Source: Pseudozyma flocculosa PF-1 (lineage: Eukaryota > Basidiomycota > Ustilaginomycetes > Ustilaginales > Ustilaginaceae). From it: a stretch of 64,000 bases of DNA. This document shows, piece by piece, positions 11,078 through 20,869 of the stretch. Positions within the stretch are counted from its first letter, which is position 1. Every line of letters begins with the position of its first letter. The notes below the pieces were generated by a model, which saw only the letters and a list, made by a program, of their open reading frames with translations, was not told where the DNA came from and did no database searches. The translations under genes were made by a program, and so were the position numbers. The stretch lies in NCBI RefSeq assembly GCF_000417875.1, contig NW_006920869.1, forward strand, positions 224,584 to 288,583, given 5' to 3'.

Positions 11078-11583
11078 GCCGGTTCGGAACCTGGAGCGCA
11101 GGCAGGCAGATGGATCAGGTTCGGCGGTCGGGTCTGGAGCGGGGCCGACGACATAATCGACCCACCCGCGCCGGTCCCAACGCAGCGCAACGGAACGCCA
11201 AACTCGAGGCTGGGCCGAGCGAACCCAGCAGGCAGGCATGCATGCTTCGCCTTCGGCCCGCCGCGCGGCTTATCTCGCAACAGATCAGGGGAGTGCCTAG
11301 CCGTGGGGAGAAGGCGTTATCGCCCTGGCCTGCCGTGGTGGGCCCCCAGGCCCAGGAGGTCGACGGGCGTGGGCCTAGCCCTTTCGGCTCAAGAGGCAGC
11401 GTTCTTCCCGAACCAAACTCCGACTCCGCATACAGCTGCCTTGCTGCTTGCTTTTGCTGGCGCCCCTGTCCCCTGCCTGCCAACCAGCGGCAGCATGCCG
11501 AGCCAGGCGCGCCGTCTGGCTCCTACAGGTACGCTGCGTCGGGTACTTTGCCCCTTTTGTGGTACCACGGTACCGCTGCTGTG

Positions 11584-11607
11584 TGGCTGGCTGGCTGGCT
11601 GGCTGGC
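11584..11607. repeat. (TGGC)6 tetranucleotide repeat
   Basis: Six tandem TGGC units in the gene-poor region. Confidence 0.9.
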
Positions 11608-13355
11608 AGCCTGCCTGTGGGTGTGCGTTCCGTAACCGCGCATCGCCATACCGTTTGGTACCACCGTGCGTACCGCATCGCCACGTCCCGAACACCGGCT
11701 GTTTGCATGCTCTTGCTCGCGAAAACGTATAGAGGCACCGGCAGGCCGCTGCTACCTACACTTCTTGGAAGCTGACAAGCTTAGCCTGATGCTCACGCAA
11801 GGTCAGCCGCCAGCTGCTAGCCGTCAGCCAGCAATAAGCAGATGCCGGTGGACGAGACGACCAGGCGGGACGGAGCAGACAGGCACGAGAGCCAGGCAGA
11901 GCTTAAAACACGAGAGACCGGCTTCGCCTAGCAGGAGGAGCTGGCATGAACCCGAACGCACGGGCATCGAAAGTACGTAGACTTGGCGACGGACCAAACA
12001 CACCGCCGGCCGTCTCGACTTGGCTCGACGCACCGTGCCGTCCTTGGAGGCTCGGGCCTGGCCCTTGGCGCAAGCAAGGGACTGCTTGTCGACACAGCTG
12101 GCTGCCTGCCTGTCGCGCGTTCAGATCCCGGCGCACGGCATCGCACAAGCACACCGACCGTCCGTAGGTGGTTGCAGATGGGGCGACCCGAAGCCTACGC
12201 GCGCAGGCCGCCCTGCCTGGCCTGGCTCGCACATCGTCGGGATGAGCTAAGATTAGCGCAGGTGTCTGACCCCGACGATGTGCAAAGGTCGCGGGCGGGG
12301 TTCCAAAGGGCCGGTGCCGAGTAACAAGCAAGAGAAGCAAGCAAGCCTCGCCGCCCGGTTTGCCTCCTCGCTGGATGGCCCCGCCGCAGCAAAGCCAGGG
12401 CGAGCGCGTGTGAGCAGCGTCGGTACGTGCGGCAGCCCTCGCCCCTGCAACGATGCGATGCGCTGTGCTGCGATGCAAGCTGTGCAAGCTTTGCGGGCAT
12501 GACACCCATTCAGCCAGCTGGCCAGCAGAGAGAACGGCTCGGAGCCCGCCACCAAGCCCCCAAGTGAGGCACCTCGCTCTGCAGAACGTGCCAGGCTGCT
12601 ACAGTAGCTGATGCCGCAACGGCTGCTGCTGCGCTGGATGCGCCCAAGGGGGTTTCATGGCACCTGATCGCCCTAGACTTGCTTTCCGTCCGCGCAGCGG
12701 CGGCGTGCCTGTCCCAGAATAGTCGACCTGCTTCGGTGCCCTGTGGCGGTGGCAGCGGGAAGCAGAGATAGCCTCTTGGCAGGCCCCCTTTTCCTTCCAT
12801 CCCGCCTGCTCGCCCCATCTCCTTGGGGGTCTCGCGGTGGCGTCAGCGTGGGGGGGGACCAGCGTTATCGCTATCGCATGCCAGAGCCACCAGAGTCAAG
12901 CTAAGATCGAGGTGAGCGCAGTCAAATATAGGTCAGGCTCGAGAGGAGGCATGGCTGTCCCGCCACCCGGCCCTGGACCGAGGATCCGATGGACGCTGCC
13001 TCTTGGCCAGACCCAAGACCGCTTGAGCCGATCGGACGGCCGAGCGCACATCCGAATCGCATCTGAGCCTGTCTGATCCCCAGCTGAGCTGAGCCGGCCT
13101 ACCCTCGTCGAGGGCCATCAGCTAGGGAGGTCGCCAAGGAAAGAGGCAGCAGGCAGGGTATCAGACCGGCCGGGTCTAGACAACCCCCTCGCTCGTTACC
13201 ATGTCTCACTCGCCAAGCGCCGGCTTGCTCTCACACAATCGGATCTCATAAACCCTTTTTCCCACGACAGGCTCGGCCTGTCCGCTCTTAAATACATTTT
13301 TGGCTTTATGTAGACAACTTTGCTCGCCACCGTCATGAAGGCGAAGAATAGTCGA

Positions 13356-13450
13356 TCCTGGTTAGTACAATGGTCAGTATAGGACACTCTCACCGGCAGC
13401 CTCGCGGCGGCGGTACTGTTCAGATCGGGGTTCGATTCCCCGGCCGGGAA
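13356..13450 (+). tRNA. tRNA-Glu (anticodon CTC) with a 23-nt intron
   Basis: The cloverleaf was folded by hand. The acceptor stem TCCTGGT pairs with GCCGGGA (13443-13449) with wobbles; the discriminator is A. The D stem is GTAC/GTAT. The anticodon stem GGACA (13382-13386) pairs with TGTTC (13417-13421). The loop CTCTCA-C has anticodon CTC at 13389-13391. The T arm is CGGGG-TTCGATT-CCCCG. The intron is 13393-13415, between nucleotides 37 and 38, the canonical position for eukaryotic nuclear tRNA introns. CCA is not encoded. Confidence 0.9.
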
Positions 13451-13453
13451 AAG

Positions 13454-13479
13454 TTTTGCTCCTTTTTCTTTTTCTTTTT
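13454..13479 (+). terminator. RNA polymerase III terminator of the tRNA gene
   Basis: A TTTT run and three TTTTT runs immediately follow the tRNA, typical of Pol III termination. Confidence 0.8.
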
Positions 13480-13808
13480 CGAGCGGGAGGGCCTTGGCTG
13501 GGCGGGTACCGGTAATCCGGCGCGCGGTGAAAGCGGTTGCGGGCTTGGCCTCCACCCCCGCGCCTCGGGTTGCGACCTCGCAAAGGCAGGGGCAGCGGCC
13601 GAATTGGGCGCAGGGGCCAAGCAAGGCTTGCGTTGACGATGGCATGAGGGACGGTTTGCGGGGGAGGCGTCCGTGTTACTTCCCAGACACCCACCACCAT
13701 ACGCCGTTAGACCTCTGCACGCACAACGGACGGGAACGACGCTCGATCCAGGCCCCATCAACCAACGTCGAGCCTAGCCTTGCCCTGCCCTTTGCTGCTA
13801 CTGCCGCC
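13480..13808. promoter_or_regulatory. Upstream region of the racemase gene
   Basis: About 330 bp between the tRNA terminator and the racemase start codon. No gene seen; the promoter is inferred from position only. Confidence 0.4.
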
Positions 13809-15275
13809 ATGTCCATCCCGGGAGGCCTTGGAGGACCAGGAGGGGGCGGGGGACTTCCGCCGCGACCACCGACGGGCCAAGGCCTGCCCCTCGAGGGGAT
13901 TCGGGTGGTTGAATTCTCCGGCCTGGCTCCTGGGCCTTTTGTCGGAATGGTGCTGGCCGACTTTGGCGCCGACGTGATCCGGATCGACAAGACAAATGCC
14001 ACGCTGAATCCCGACAGCCTCTGCCGCGGCAAACGGTCGATTGCGGTGTCGCCAAAGGACCCGGACGGACTCGACCTGCTCAAGCAGCTGATCGCCACGG
14101 CCGACGTCGTCATCGACCCCTTCCGACCAGGTGTGCTCGAGAGGCTCGGGCTGGGCCCGCAGGACCTTGAGAAGGACATCCAGCGCGGCCTCGTCCTGGC
14201 ACGCCTGACTGGCTTCCAGAGAGTCGGTGAGTTGGACGCATGGCGCTACCACGGAGTGCTGAGCGCCGCAAGCCAGCGCCTGCCGATGCAGAGAGATCTG
14301 AGCTGACGGCCGGAGCATGTCAACCTTTTTGGATCGGCCGCCTCTGCGCGCTCAGGCCCGTACGCCAACATGGCCGGCCACGACATCAACTACATCGCGC
14401 TGAGCGGCGTCCTGTCGATGCTGGGCAAGGCTGGCGACGCGCCTGAGCCGCCCTCCAACATCCTGGGCGACTTTGCGGGAGGATCAATGATCTGCTTGCT
14501 CGGGATCCTGTTTGCGCTCATCGAGCGGTCCAGGTCCGGACGGGGCCAGGTGGTCGAGGCCGACATGGTGACGGGGGCGCGCTACGCCTCGACCTTCCTG
14601 CTGCTCACCAGCTACCTCTCTCACCCGCAGTACGGCGCCATGCTCAACGACGGCACCGACGCGACGCGCGGCCGCAACATCCTCGACGGCGGCGCGCCTT
14701 GGTACGGCGTCTACAAGTGCCAGGACGGCGGGTGGATGAGCGTGGGCGCCATCGAACCCCACTTCTACAAGGTCTTCCTCGACGTGCTCAAAAAGGCCCT
14801 TCCGTCCGCGCCCGCTGGTACGCAGCACCCGAGCGTCAAGACGCAGTTTGACCGCAACGAGTGGCCGCAGATGCAGCGCTACTTTGCCGCCTGTTTCGCT
14901 CAGCTTCCACGGAAGGATTGGGAGCGCTTCTTCCTGCGGACCGACGCATGCGTCGCGCCCGTGCTGTCGCGGGACGAGGCGGCCCTCGACGGCGTCATTC
15001 CCGGCGCCAACCCGGACAATGTCGAGAGCGGCAACCCGGTGGTGCCGGGCGTCGCTCCGAAGCTCAGCAGGACCCCGGGCAGGAACCCAAGCGGAAGCGC
15101 CGGCGGCGAGTGGGAAGATCAGGGAGCCGAGATGCTCCTCACGCCCGGCGAGCACACCGACGACATTCTCGCCGAGCTCGGCATCGGCGGGGGAGACCGG
15201 CGCATCGAGCTGTACCGCAGAGGGGCGGTCGACGGGCCCGACAAGCCCGAAGGACTGATCAGGTCAAAGATGTAG
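13809..15275 (+). CDS. Peroxisomal alpha-methylacyl-CoA racemase (CoA-transferase family III)
   Basis: Predicted to epimerise 2-methylacyl-CoA esters so that branched acids can enter beta-oxidation. Exon 1 13809-14226, intron 129 nt (donor GTGAGT, acceptor CTCAG), exon 2 14356-15275; 445 residues. Family hallmarks: the N-terminal block LEGIRVVEFSGLAPGPF and LADFGADVIRID. After the splice, GPYANMAGHDINY holds the catalytic histidine, and NILGDFAGGSM holds the catalytic aspartate by analogy with the mycobacterial enzyme. The C-terminus RSKM is a PTS1-type peroxisomal signal. The N-terminus has a short Gly/Pro-rich extension. The splice regenerates Gly in VGPYAN, which supports it. The gene is convergent with the next one, about 100 bp away. 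Confidence 0.92.
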
Positions 15276-15375
15276 CAGCGCCTATCGTGGCAACGAGTGG
15301 AATATCAGATTGATTATCGCGGAAGTCCTTCGGGTGCCTTCCGATATGGGGGCCTCGAGCTCGGCGGCGGCGTCA

Positions 15376-15961
15376 TCACGCGCCGCCCCTCTTGGACTTC
15401 TTGCTTGCGGCTCGAGGGCTTTGGCCGTGTCCGGCTGGCAGCCAGTCGTTGTCGACGTTGGGGTTGACCTTGACCGAAGACGATGACGTTGAAGACTTCT
15501 GGGCGGCCTGGGCCTTGGCAATCGAAGCCTCAATCTCTTCCTGGCTGACGTTCTCGCCGGCCCGCAGCCGCGCTGCGATCTCGGGGGTGACCGCTAGGCG
15601 TTTGACGCCCGTCTCTGTTGGTTTCGGAAATGCACCAAGGTTCAGCAAGCAGTCGATGGCCCACTGGTGAGATAGGCGACGGGTCCAGCCGGGTCACACT
15701 CACGGAAGCCTGGTGCGCCCCTGCCGATGCCCGTCTTCGGATCGTACTTCTGGTTGAAGCCGGATCTGCCGTCCTTTGCCTTGAGGAAGCGGCTTGCCAC
15801 CGCGCCGAGCAGGATGAGCGGTACGAGGACCGATGGGATGCTGTGGTCGATCGACAGCGGGACAGAGCAGGCAGAAGGCGATCAGCTCGCCTGTGCTTGG
15901 AGATCGGGCATGGTTCCGACGGCCCTCAAGGCTGCCTCACTCACACGATCCAGTTTCCCAT
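15376..15961 (-). CDS. Small single-pass membrane protein, conserved-looking, function unknown
   Basis: Model: exon 1 15961-15945 (17 coding nt), exon 2 15840-15704, exon 3 15614-15376; introns 104 and 89 nt, phases 2 and 1; 130 residues. It starts MGNWIVIPSVLVPLILLGAV, one transmembrane helix near the N-terminus. Next come a basic segment (ASRFLKAKDGRSG), then VKRLAVTPEIAARLRAGE and a helical EEIEASIAKAQAAQ block. The tail is Ser/Lys-rich. The splice sites are GTGAGT donors with CAG acceptors, and phases close in a single frame. I associate the TPEIAARLRAGE block with small uncharacterised fungal membrane proteins but cannot name a function. The tiny first exon is easily missed by gene finders. 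Confidence 0.7.
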
Positions 15962-16247
15962 GGTGTTGCTTGGCTGTGTTCCGTGGCGATGTCTGCGACG
16001 AGCTCCGGTTGTGTCGGGAGTTCCGAGGGAGGGACAATGGTGGACGAGTGCCAAGGTGGAGAGCGGCGGGGACGTGGCACCTCTCTGGCCGGCCTGCCCC
16101 TCTTTCTTCTCGGAACGCGGGACCGGACCCCGACCCCGCTCAGGGACGACAAACAGGGCGAGGCGGCTTCTCCACTTGGTCGGAGGCGAGATCACCACCA
16201 CCACCGCTGCCACCACCATCACCACCGTTCGCAACACCGGCAACGCT
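15962..16247. promoter_or_regulatory. Bidirectional promoter region
   Basis: The 286 bp between the divergent starts of the small membrane protein and the Q-rich protein presumably serves both genes. Confidence 0.5.
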
Positions 16248-16793
16248 ATGGCCGTTCAAACGACCCTGCAACCAGGCGGGGCTTCTGTATCCGCCGCATC
16301 GGCTGCGGGGCCCTCGCTCGGTAATGGCGCCCGCTCAAACGCTCCAGTGAGGCAGGCGCACGACCGCGTGCTCGCCATCCAGGCCTCCCTGCGCGAGATT
16401 GTTCTCCAGACCGCCTATGCGCTGCGCTCGCGCACGCAGCTCATCAAGATGAACCAGGCCGGGAACCCCGGCGCAGCTTTGCCTTCTGGCGCAGACGAAG
16501 CAGCCACCAGCCTCGAGCCCCTCGGCGCCGAGTGTGCCCGATACCTCGCGCTCGTGCGCGGACTAAGAGATTATCTGGTACGTCCCTCTTGAGATTCGGC
16601 GTTAAACCTCATGGGATCGAGACTAGGTTGTTGAGCGCCGTGTCATCCCTTTTGCGGTCTTTGTTCCCGCTCAATCAGCTACACGCTCAAGCTTCGCTCG
16701 AGATCGAGCTGGAGAAAGCGACCAAGCGCGAGGCCGAGGAGGCACAGAGAGCCGCGGAAGCTGCGGCTGCCGCTGTCAAAGCAGACCAGGAGA

Positions 16794-16855
<62 letters not shown>

Positions 16856-18085
16856 CAACAACAGCTGCAGCAACAACGACAGCGTTCGACTGAGACCGAA
16901 GAAAAGAAACCGGACGTCCAAGCAGGACCAAACAAGTCATCGGCGCCAGCATCGCAGGGACCGACCACCGCCGCCTCACCGACAACCGACCTCGCACCAA
17001 ATGTCGGCGATGCAGCACCGAAGTCTGAGACAGCGGACGTGGACATGGACCAGTCGATTAGCACGCCGCCGCTTCCACCCAGGTCTCTTCCCGGTGAAGC
17101 TGATCAGCCAGCCGTGGATACGGCGGCGGAGCCGGCTCCGTCGTCAGTGCCGCCAACGACCGCAACGACCGCTGCTCTTTCAGGCTCGACCGCGGCACCG
17201 AGTGGAGGAGCCGATTCTTCCAACGCCATCGTCATCGACAGCGACGATGAGGACGATGTTCCGCTTGCCTTTGTGCCCAAAAGTGGAGAGAGCAGCGAGC
17301 CACCACAGCCACCGCCGCAGCCTCAGCCGCAGCCGCAGCCACAACCATCAAGCAGCGCCAGTCTGCCTGCCACTGCTACGGCAGCTCCCACGGGCGCGAT
17401 TGACCTCACCGGCGATGACAGCCCTGCCCTCAAGAATCTTGCTCACCCGTCCACTTCGACGGCACCCTCTGTGGCGGACCCTGCGAGCTCGACAAAAGGC
17501 ACAGAAGCCGACGATGATCCAGGTTCCGACCTCTTTGGCGACGGCGACCACCAGAGCACCGTGGGCGATGCGGAGAGCAAGGACGGCGACTCTGCGCCGC
17601 TAGCTGCCACCGCTGCTCCTGCCGCGACAGACCCAAGCGCGGCAACGACTGGTCAAGCCGGCACGACCGCTGGATCCGGCAGCTTTGGCGGTATGGATCT
17701 CTCCTCGCTCGGCATCGACATGTCGAACCTGCCGGATATGTCGGCCTTTACCTCGAGCTCGGGCGGTGCGGGCGCAAGCGGCGGTATGGGCGGACTCGAC
17801 CTGTCCTCGTTGGGCGGCATGATGGGTATCGACATGAGCAGCTTCAACGCTGGCACGACGGGGTCCGGCGGAGCAACCGGCGGCGGTGATCCTGGAGACG
17901 CAGGTTTCCCGATGGGTGGCGACGGAGCTCCTGACAACGGTCTGGGCGGCATAGACTTGAGCAGCTTCGACTTCTCCAGTCTGGCGGGATCGGGCGGCGG
18001 CGAAGGCGACGGTTCGGGTGGGGGCCTTGACCTCAGCAGCTTTCTGCAGAGTTACGGACATGGCAACCAAGGCTCCGGGGCCTAA
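16248..18085 (+). CDS. Q-rich, coiled-coil nuclear-looking protein of unknown function
   Basis: Model: exon 1 16248-16577, intron 101 nt (GTACGT to CAG), exon 2 16679-18085; 578 residues. Residues 30-150 look folded and helical: VLAIQASLREIVLQTAYALR, then CARYLALVRGLRDYL, continuing across the splice into a charged coiled coil (LEIELEKATKREAEEAQRAA). A 23-Gln run follows, then a long Ala/Ser/Pro/Thr-rich disordered region. Two acidic-flanked hydrophobic patches, AIVIDSDDEDD and AIDLTGDD, resemble SUMO-interacting motifs. The C-terminal ~150 residues are Gly-rich with repeated DLSSL, DMSSF and DLSSF units. The architecture (helical N-terminus, Gln tract, acidic patches) suggests a transcription-associated protein such as a fungal Mediator tail subunit, but that is a guess. 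An alternative is a nuclear scaffold or chaperone adaptor. Confidence 0.75.
16796..16864 (+). repeat. (CAG)18 plus mixed CAA/CAG tract coding 23 Gln
   Basis: Eighteen pure CAG codons (16796-16849) followed by CAA CAG CAA CAA CAG in frame. The interrupted end suggests the tract is maintained as protein while the pure part expands. Confidence 0.95.
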
Positions 18086-18820
18086 AAGCGGGTGACTGCT
18101 CTGCTTGCAGCAAGTTTCCCACAACGCGGTGCCAGACGACGGTCACAGGATGCCAGGGTGGTGACACTCGTTGCACGTCGTCCTTTGATCGATCCGAGGC
18201 CAAATATCCAAGGCCACGGCAATGTGCGGCGTCGACGTTCCTGCCCCTCGTGCGACCCGCGGGCCTACACGACGGCCGACCCCCACCTAGTCGGTGCTGT
18301 CGTGGAGACCTGAAACAACTCCCAGTCCAACGCCGTTCACCGGCCGCAGCGCGTTTGGCGGCAGGTGAGCCGCAAATCACCCACCACGGTCGCTTTGCCG
18401 CGCCGTGGAGTTGTGCCACGCGGCGACGGCCCATGATATGGCTGAGCCTCGTCTCCGCAGGCGCTTAGTGACGCAACGCGCAACCGCAACCGCAACCGCA
18501 ACCGCAGAGGCAACACCCCCACTCGTGCACCTCGTCGACGGTCAGCCCGACAACACAGGGGTTGCACTCGCATCGTGTCAGCCGCTCACTCGCCCTTCCC
18601 GGAAGGAATTCACCTTCACAGCAAGCGAGCCCACTCCAGATCGCAGCCAGGGAACAGACGTGCGAGCTGTGCCAGGGACAAGAGTTCCTATCAACATTCA
18701 GAGCGAGCGGAAGTATAAAGCGGCAGCGCTCCCGCCATGTTCGACGAGCTTCTCTCAGCCCATCCGCCTTTCTCGCTTCCCCGAACGAATTCTGCTCAGC
18801 CCCCTCGCTACCCCGTCTTG
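18086..18820. promoter_or_regulatory. Promoter region of the secreted GH28 gene
   Basis: No gene seen in this 735-bp stretch. It contains a short CAACCG hexamer repeat (about 18481-18506) and a TATA box at 18714-18719. Confidence 0.55.
18714..18719 (+). promoter_or_regulatory. TATA box of the GH28 gene
   Basis: TATAAA lies 107 nt upstream of the chosen start at 18821. An earlier in-frame ATG at 18737 would be only 23 nt from the box and would bury the signal peptide, so the later start is preferred. Confidence 0.6.
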
Positions 18821-20338
18821 ATGATGAGGTTCTCACTCTGCTTCAGCACGCTGGTCGTGCTCCTCTGCGTCGTACTCGTCATCTTCCCGGACGGATGCCA
18901 GGCTCTCAACCACCATGATCGCATCCGGAAGGTCAGGTCTTCCGGCGGCTTGCACCGGCGCGATCTCTCCACCGGAGCCGATAACGGCGGTCAGCCCGGA
19001 TCGACCTCGTCTGATGGCACAGCAGCTAGTACCCAGCCCGGCGATGCGGGGTCTCAGATGGGTGGCAAGACCAAGAAGGTCAAGAATGGCGCTTCTTCTG
19101 ACCAGTCCTCGACCTCGGCTTCGACTTCGAGCTCGACCTCGCCCTCGACCGCCGGCAAGAAGATCTGCAGCATTGCCGACCATGGCGCCAACTCGAATGC
19201 CGACATCGGGCCGGCGCTCCAGGCGGCCTTCTCGCAGTGCGTCCTCCCGAACGGCAACGGAGCCAACACTGTCCTGGCAATCCCACAGGGCGACTGGATC
19301 CTCCGCAGCCACGTTGTGCTCCGCGGCGGAAACGACTTTGTGGTGCAGTGGGACGGCGTTGTCACCCTGCCGCACGACGAGAGCCTTGGCATCGGTCCCA
19401 TGATCCAATTCTTGGGCTGCCAACGCATCCTGGTCACCGGGTCGGGCAAGTTTGTCGGTGGCGGCGTCAACTGGCGCGCCAAGGGCCTTTCGCTCAACCG
19501 ACCCAACCTGATCAACTTCTACAGGTGCAAGGACAGCGAGATCACGGGTATCCACCTCGATGATGCTCCCATGTTCTTCCTGGGCCTCTCCGTGTCGAGC
19601 GGCATGAAGGTGCACGACATGCTTTTCACCTCGCCGCCGCCATACATGGGCTCCACGGACGCCATCGACGTGCAGTGCGCCAACTGCCAGATCTACAACC
19701 TCGACATCACCAACGGCGACGACTCGGTCGTGATGAAAACCCCCTCCTCGAACGTCGAGGTGCGCAACATTACCATCCAACAGGGTTACGGCATCGGCAT
19801 CGGCACCGCGGGAAAGAACGGCGTCTTTGACATCTCCAACATCCACGCATCCGACATCCGCCTCATCAACGCCAAGGCGGGCCTGTACGTCAAGAGCTAC
19901 CCCAGCGCCTCGGGCGTGATCCGCAACGTGACCATGGAGAACGTCACGCTCAAGAACGTCGCCAAGCCCATCGCCATCGACCCCTTCTGGCAGGGCGGAT
20001 CGATGGACACGCCCGATGCGTCGAACAAAGCGAGCACGCTCGTCATCCGAGACTTTACCCTCAAGGACTGGGACGGCACCGGCGACAGCACCACCCGTCC
20101 CGTCATCTTTCTCAATGGGTCGCCCGCTGCGCCCATGCAGAACATGGTGTTTGAGGATGTCCATCTGACCAAGGAGGGCGGCCGACAGCCCAGCATCGTC
20201 ACCAAGAACGCTTGCGGATCCGGCCTCCCCCAGATTCAGAGCTGCGGATCCGGTTCGGGAACTGGCGGAGGGAGCGGATCAGGAGGTGGCGGAGGGAGCG
20301 GATCAGGAGGTGACGGAGGGAGCGGTTCGAAGAACTGA
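18821..20338 (+). CDS. Secreted GH28-type right-handed beta-helix protein with altered catalytic histidine
   Basis: Single exon, 505 residues. The N-terminus is a strong signal peptide (RFSLCFSTLVVLLCVVLVIF). A Ser/Thr-rich linker (about 40-110) precedes a GH28 (polygalacturonase-like) domain. Visible signature sites: STDAIDVQ at the position of NTD, and NGDDSVVMK carrying the paired aspartates. QGYGIGIG lies where typical enzymes have GHGxSIG, and LYVKSYP where they have RIK. The aspartates are kept, but the catalytic-site histidine is Tyr and the substrate-binding Arg is Val. It may therefore be an exo-acting or xylogalacturonan/rhamnogalacturonan-type branch, or a carbohydrate-binding protein with little activity. 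The tail is a Gly/Ser-rich repeat, perhaps a wall spacer. N-glycosylation sites (NIT, NVT) are present. Confidence 0.85.
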   Translation: MMRFSLCFSTLVVLLCVVLVIFPDGCQALNHHDRIRKVRSSGGLHRRDLSTGADNGGQPGSTSSDGTAASTQPGDAGSQMGGKTKKVKNGASSDQSSTSASTSSSTSPSTAGKKICSIADHGANSNADIGPALQAAFSQCVLPNGNGANTVLAIPQGDWILRSHVVLRGGNDFVVQWDGVVTLPHDESLGIGPMIQFLGCQRILVTGSGKFVGGGVNWRAKGLSLNRPNLINFYRCKDSEITGIHLDDAPMFFLGLSVSSGMKVHDMLFTSPPPYMGSTDAIDVQCANCQIYNLDITNGDDSVVMKTPSSNVEVRNITIQQGYGIGIGTAGKNGVFDISNIHASDIRLINAKAGLYVKSYPSASGVIRNVTMENVTLKNVAKPIAIDPFWQGGSMDTPDASNKASTLVIRDFTLKDWDGTGDSTTRPVIFLNGSPAAPMQNMVFEDVHLTKEGGRQPSIVTKNACGSGLPQIQSCGSGSGTGGGSGSGGGGGSGSGGDGGSGSKN

Positions 20339-20869
20339 CCGACTGGTGAAGTCAAGCAAGAGAAGCAGAGCTCCGCCGCGCACGGGGTTTGCTGGTATGG
20401 CTGGTCCTCCGCCCGCACCTCCCCTCCCTCGCAGCCTATCCCTCCCTCTCCCGACCCGTTCGAAACTTTCTTTCTTGTTCTGCCTCTTGCTTCGACGCAT
20501 CCTACATGCTACAGCCGTAGACGGTGATCCCGGGATGTAGCTCTCGGATGTCTGAATCGAGACGCAAGATTTCAATTCTCAAAGGGCAGCTGCCATGGAC
20601 CTCGGTGCCGGGTGTGGACAGTGGGGGTGGGCTCCACTTGCCGAGGTCACCCACCAGCCGGCGGCCACGCGCGTTGCTGGACCCTGAAAGTCGAGGGCCC
20701 AACCAGAAAAAGGTTGCAGGCTGCAAGCCAAGCCGACCTGACCTGCTTCTTCCACCTCTCTTCCGCGCAGACCATCTCTCGACCACCTCTCACCACCGCC
20801 GGCCACGAAGCCCTCTTCCCTCCTCACTCTACGAGCAGAAGCGGCAGCCGTACTCGAAGCCGATGCAGG
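20339..20869. promoter_or_regulatory. Intergenic, promoter of the methyltransferase gene
   Basis: 530 bp without a recognisable gene. An out-of-frame ATG at 20863 opens a nine-codon frame that overlaps the methyltransferase start; it could act as a short uORF. Confidence 0.4.

Larger units (their letters stand above)
9922..13355. other. Gene-poor 3.4 kb region upstream of the transcription factor
   Basis: I find no ORF with convincing protein character. Open frames here are composition artefacts, several passing through a triplet repeat. The region carries a (GCT)18 tract, a (TGGC)6 tract and several GGTACC/CGTACC-type words near 11528-11690. It may be a long 5' leader or regulatory region of the transcription factor, or may hold non-coding RNA; nothing in the sequence decides this. 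Confidence 0.5.

Noticed and set aside
10942..11775. 277-codon frame with a long poly-Ala run
   Set aside because: Created by the (GCT)18 repeat; flanking sequence has no protein-like pattern and all frames around it are open by composition.
12253..12818. Several 100-codon minus-strand frames in the gene-poor region
   Set aside because: Short, mutually overlapping, Arg/Pro/Cys-rich, without start context, splice support or domain.
18833..20164. 443-codon open frame on the minus strand
   Set aside because: Antisense to the secreted GH28 gene; no signal, no domain.
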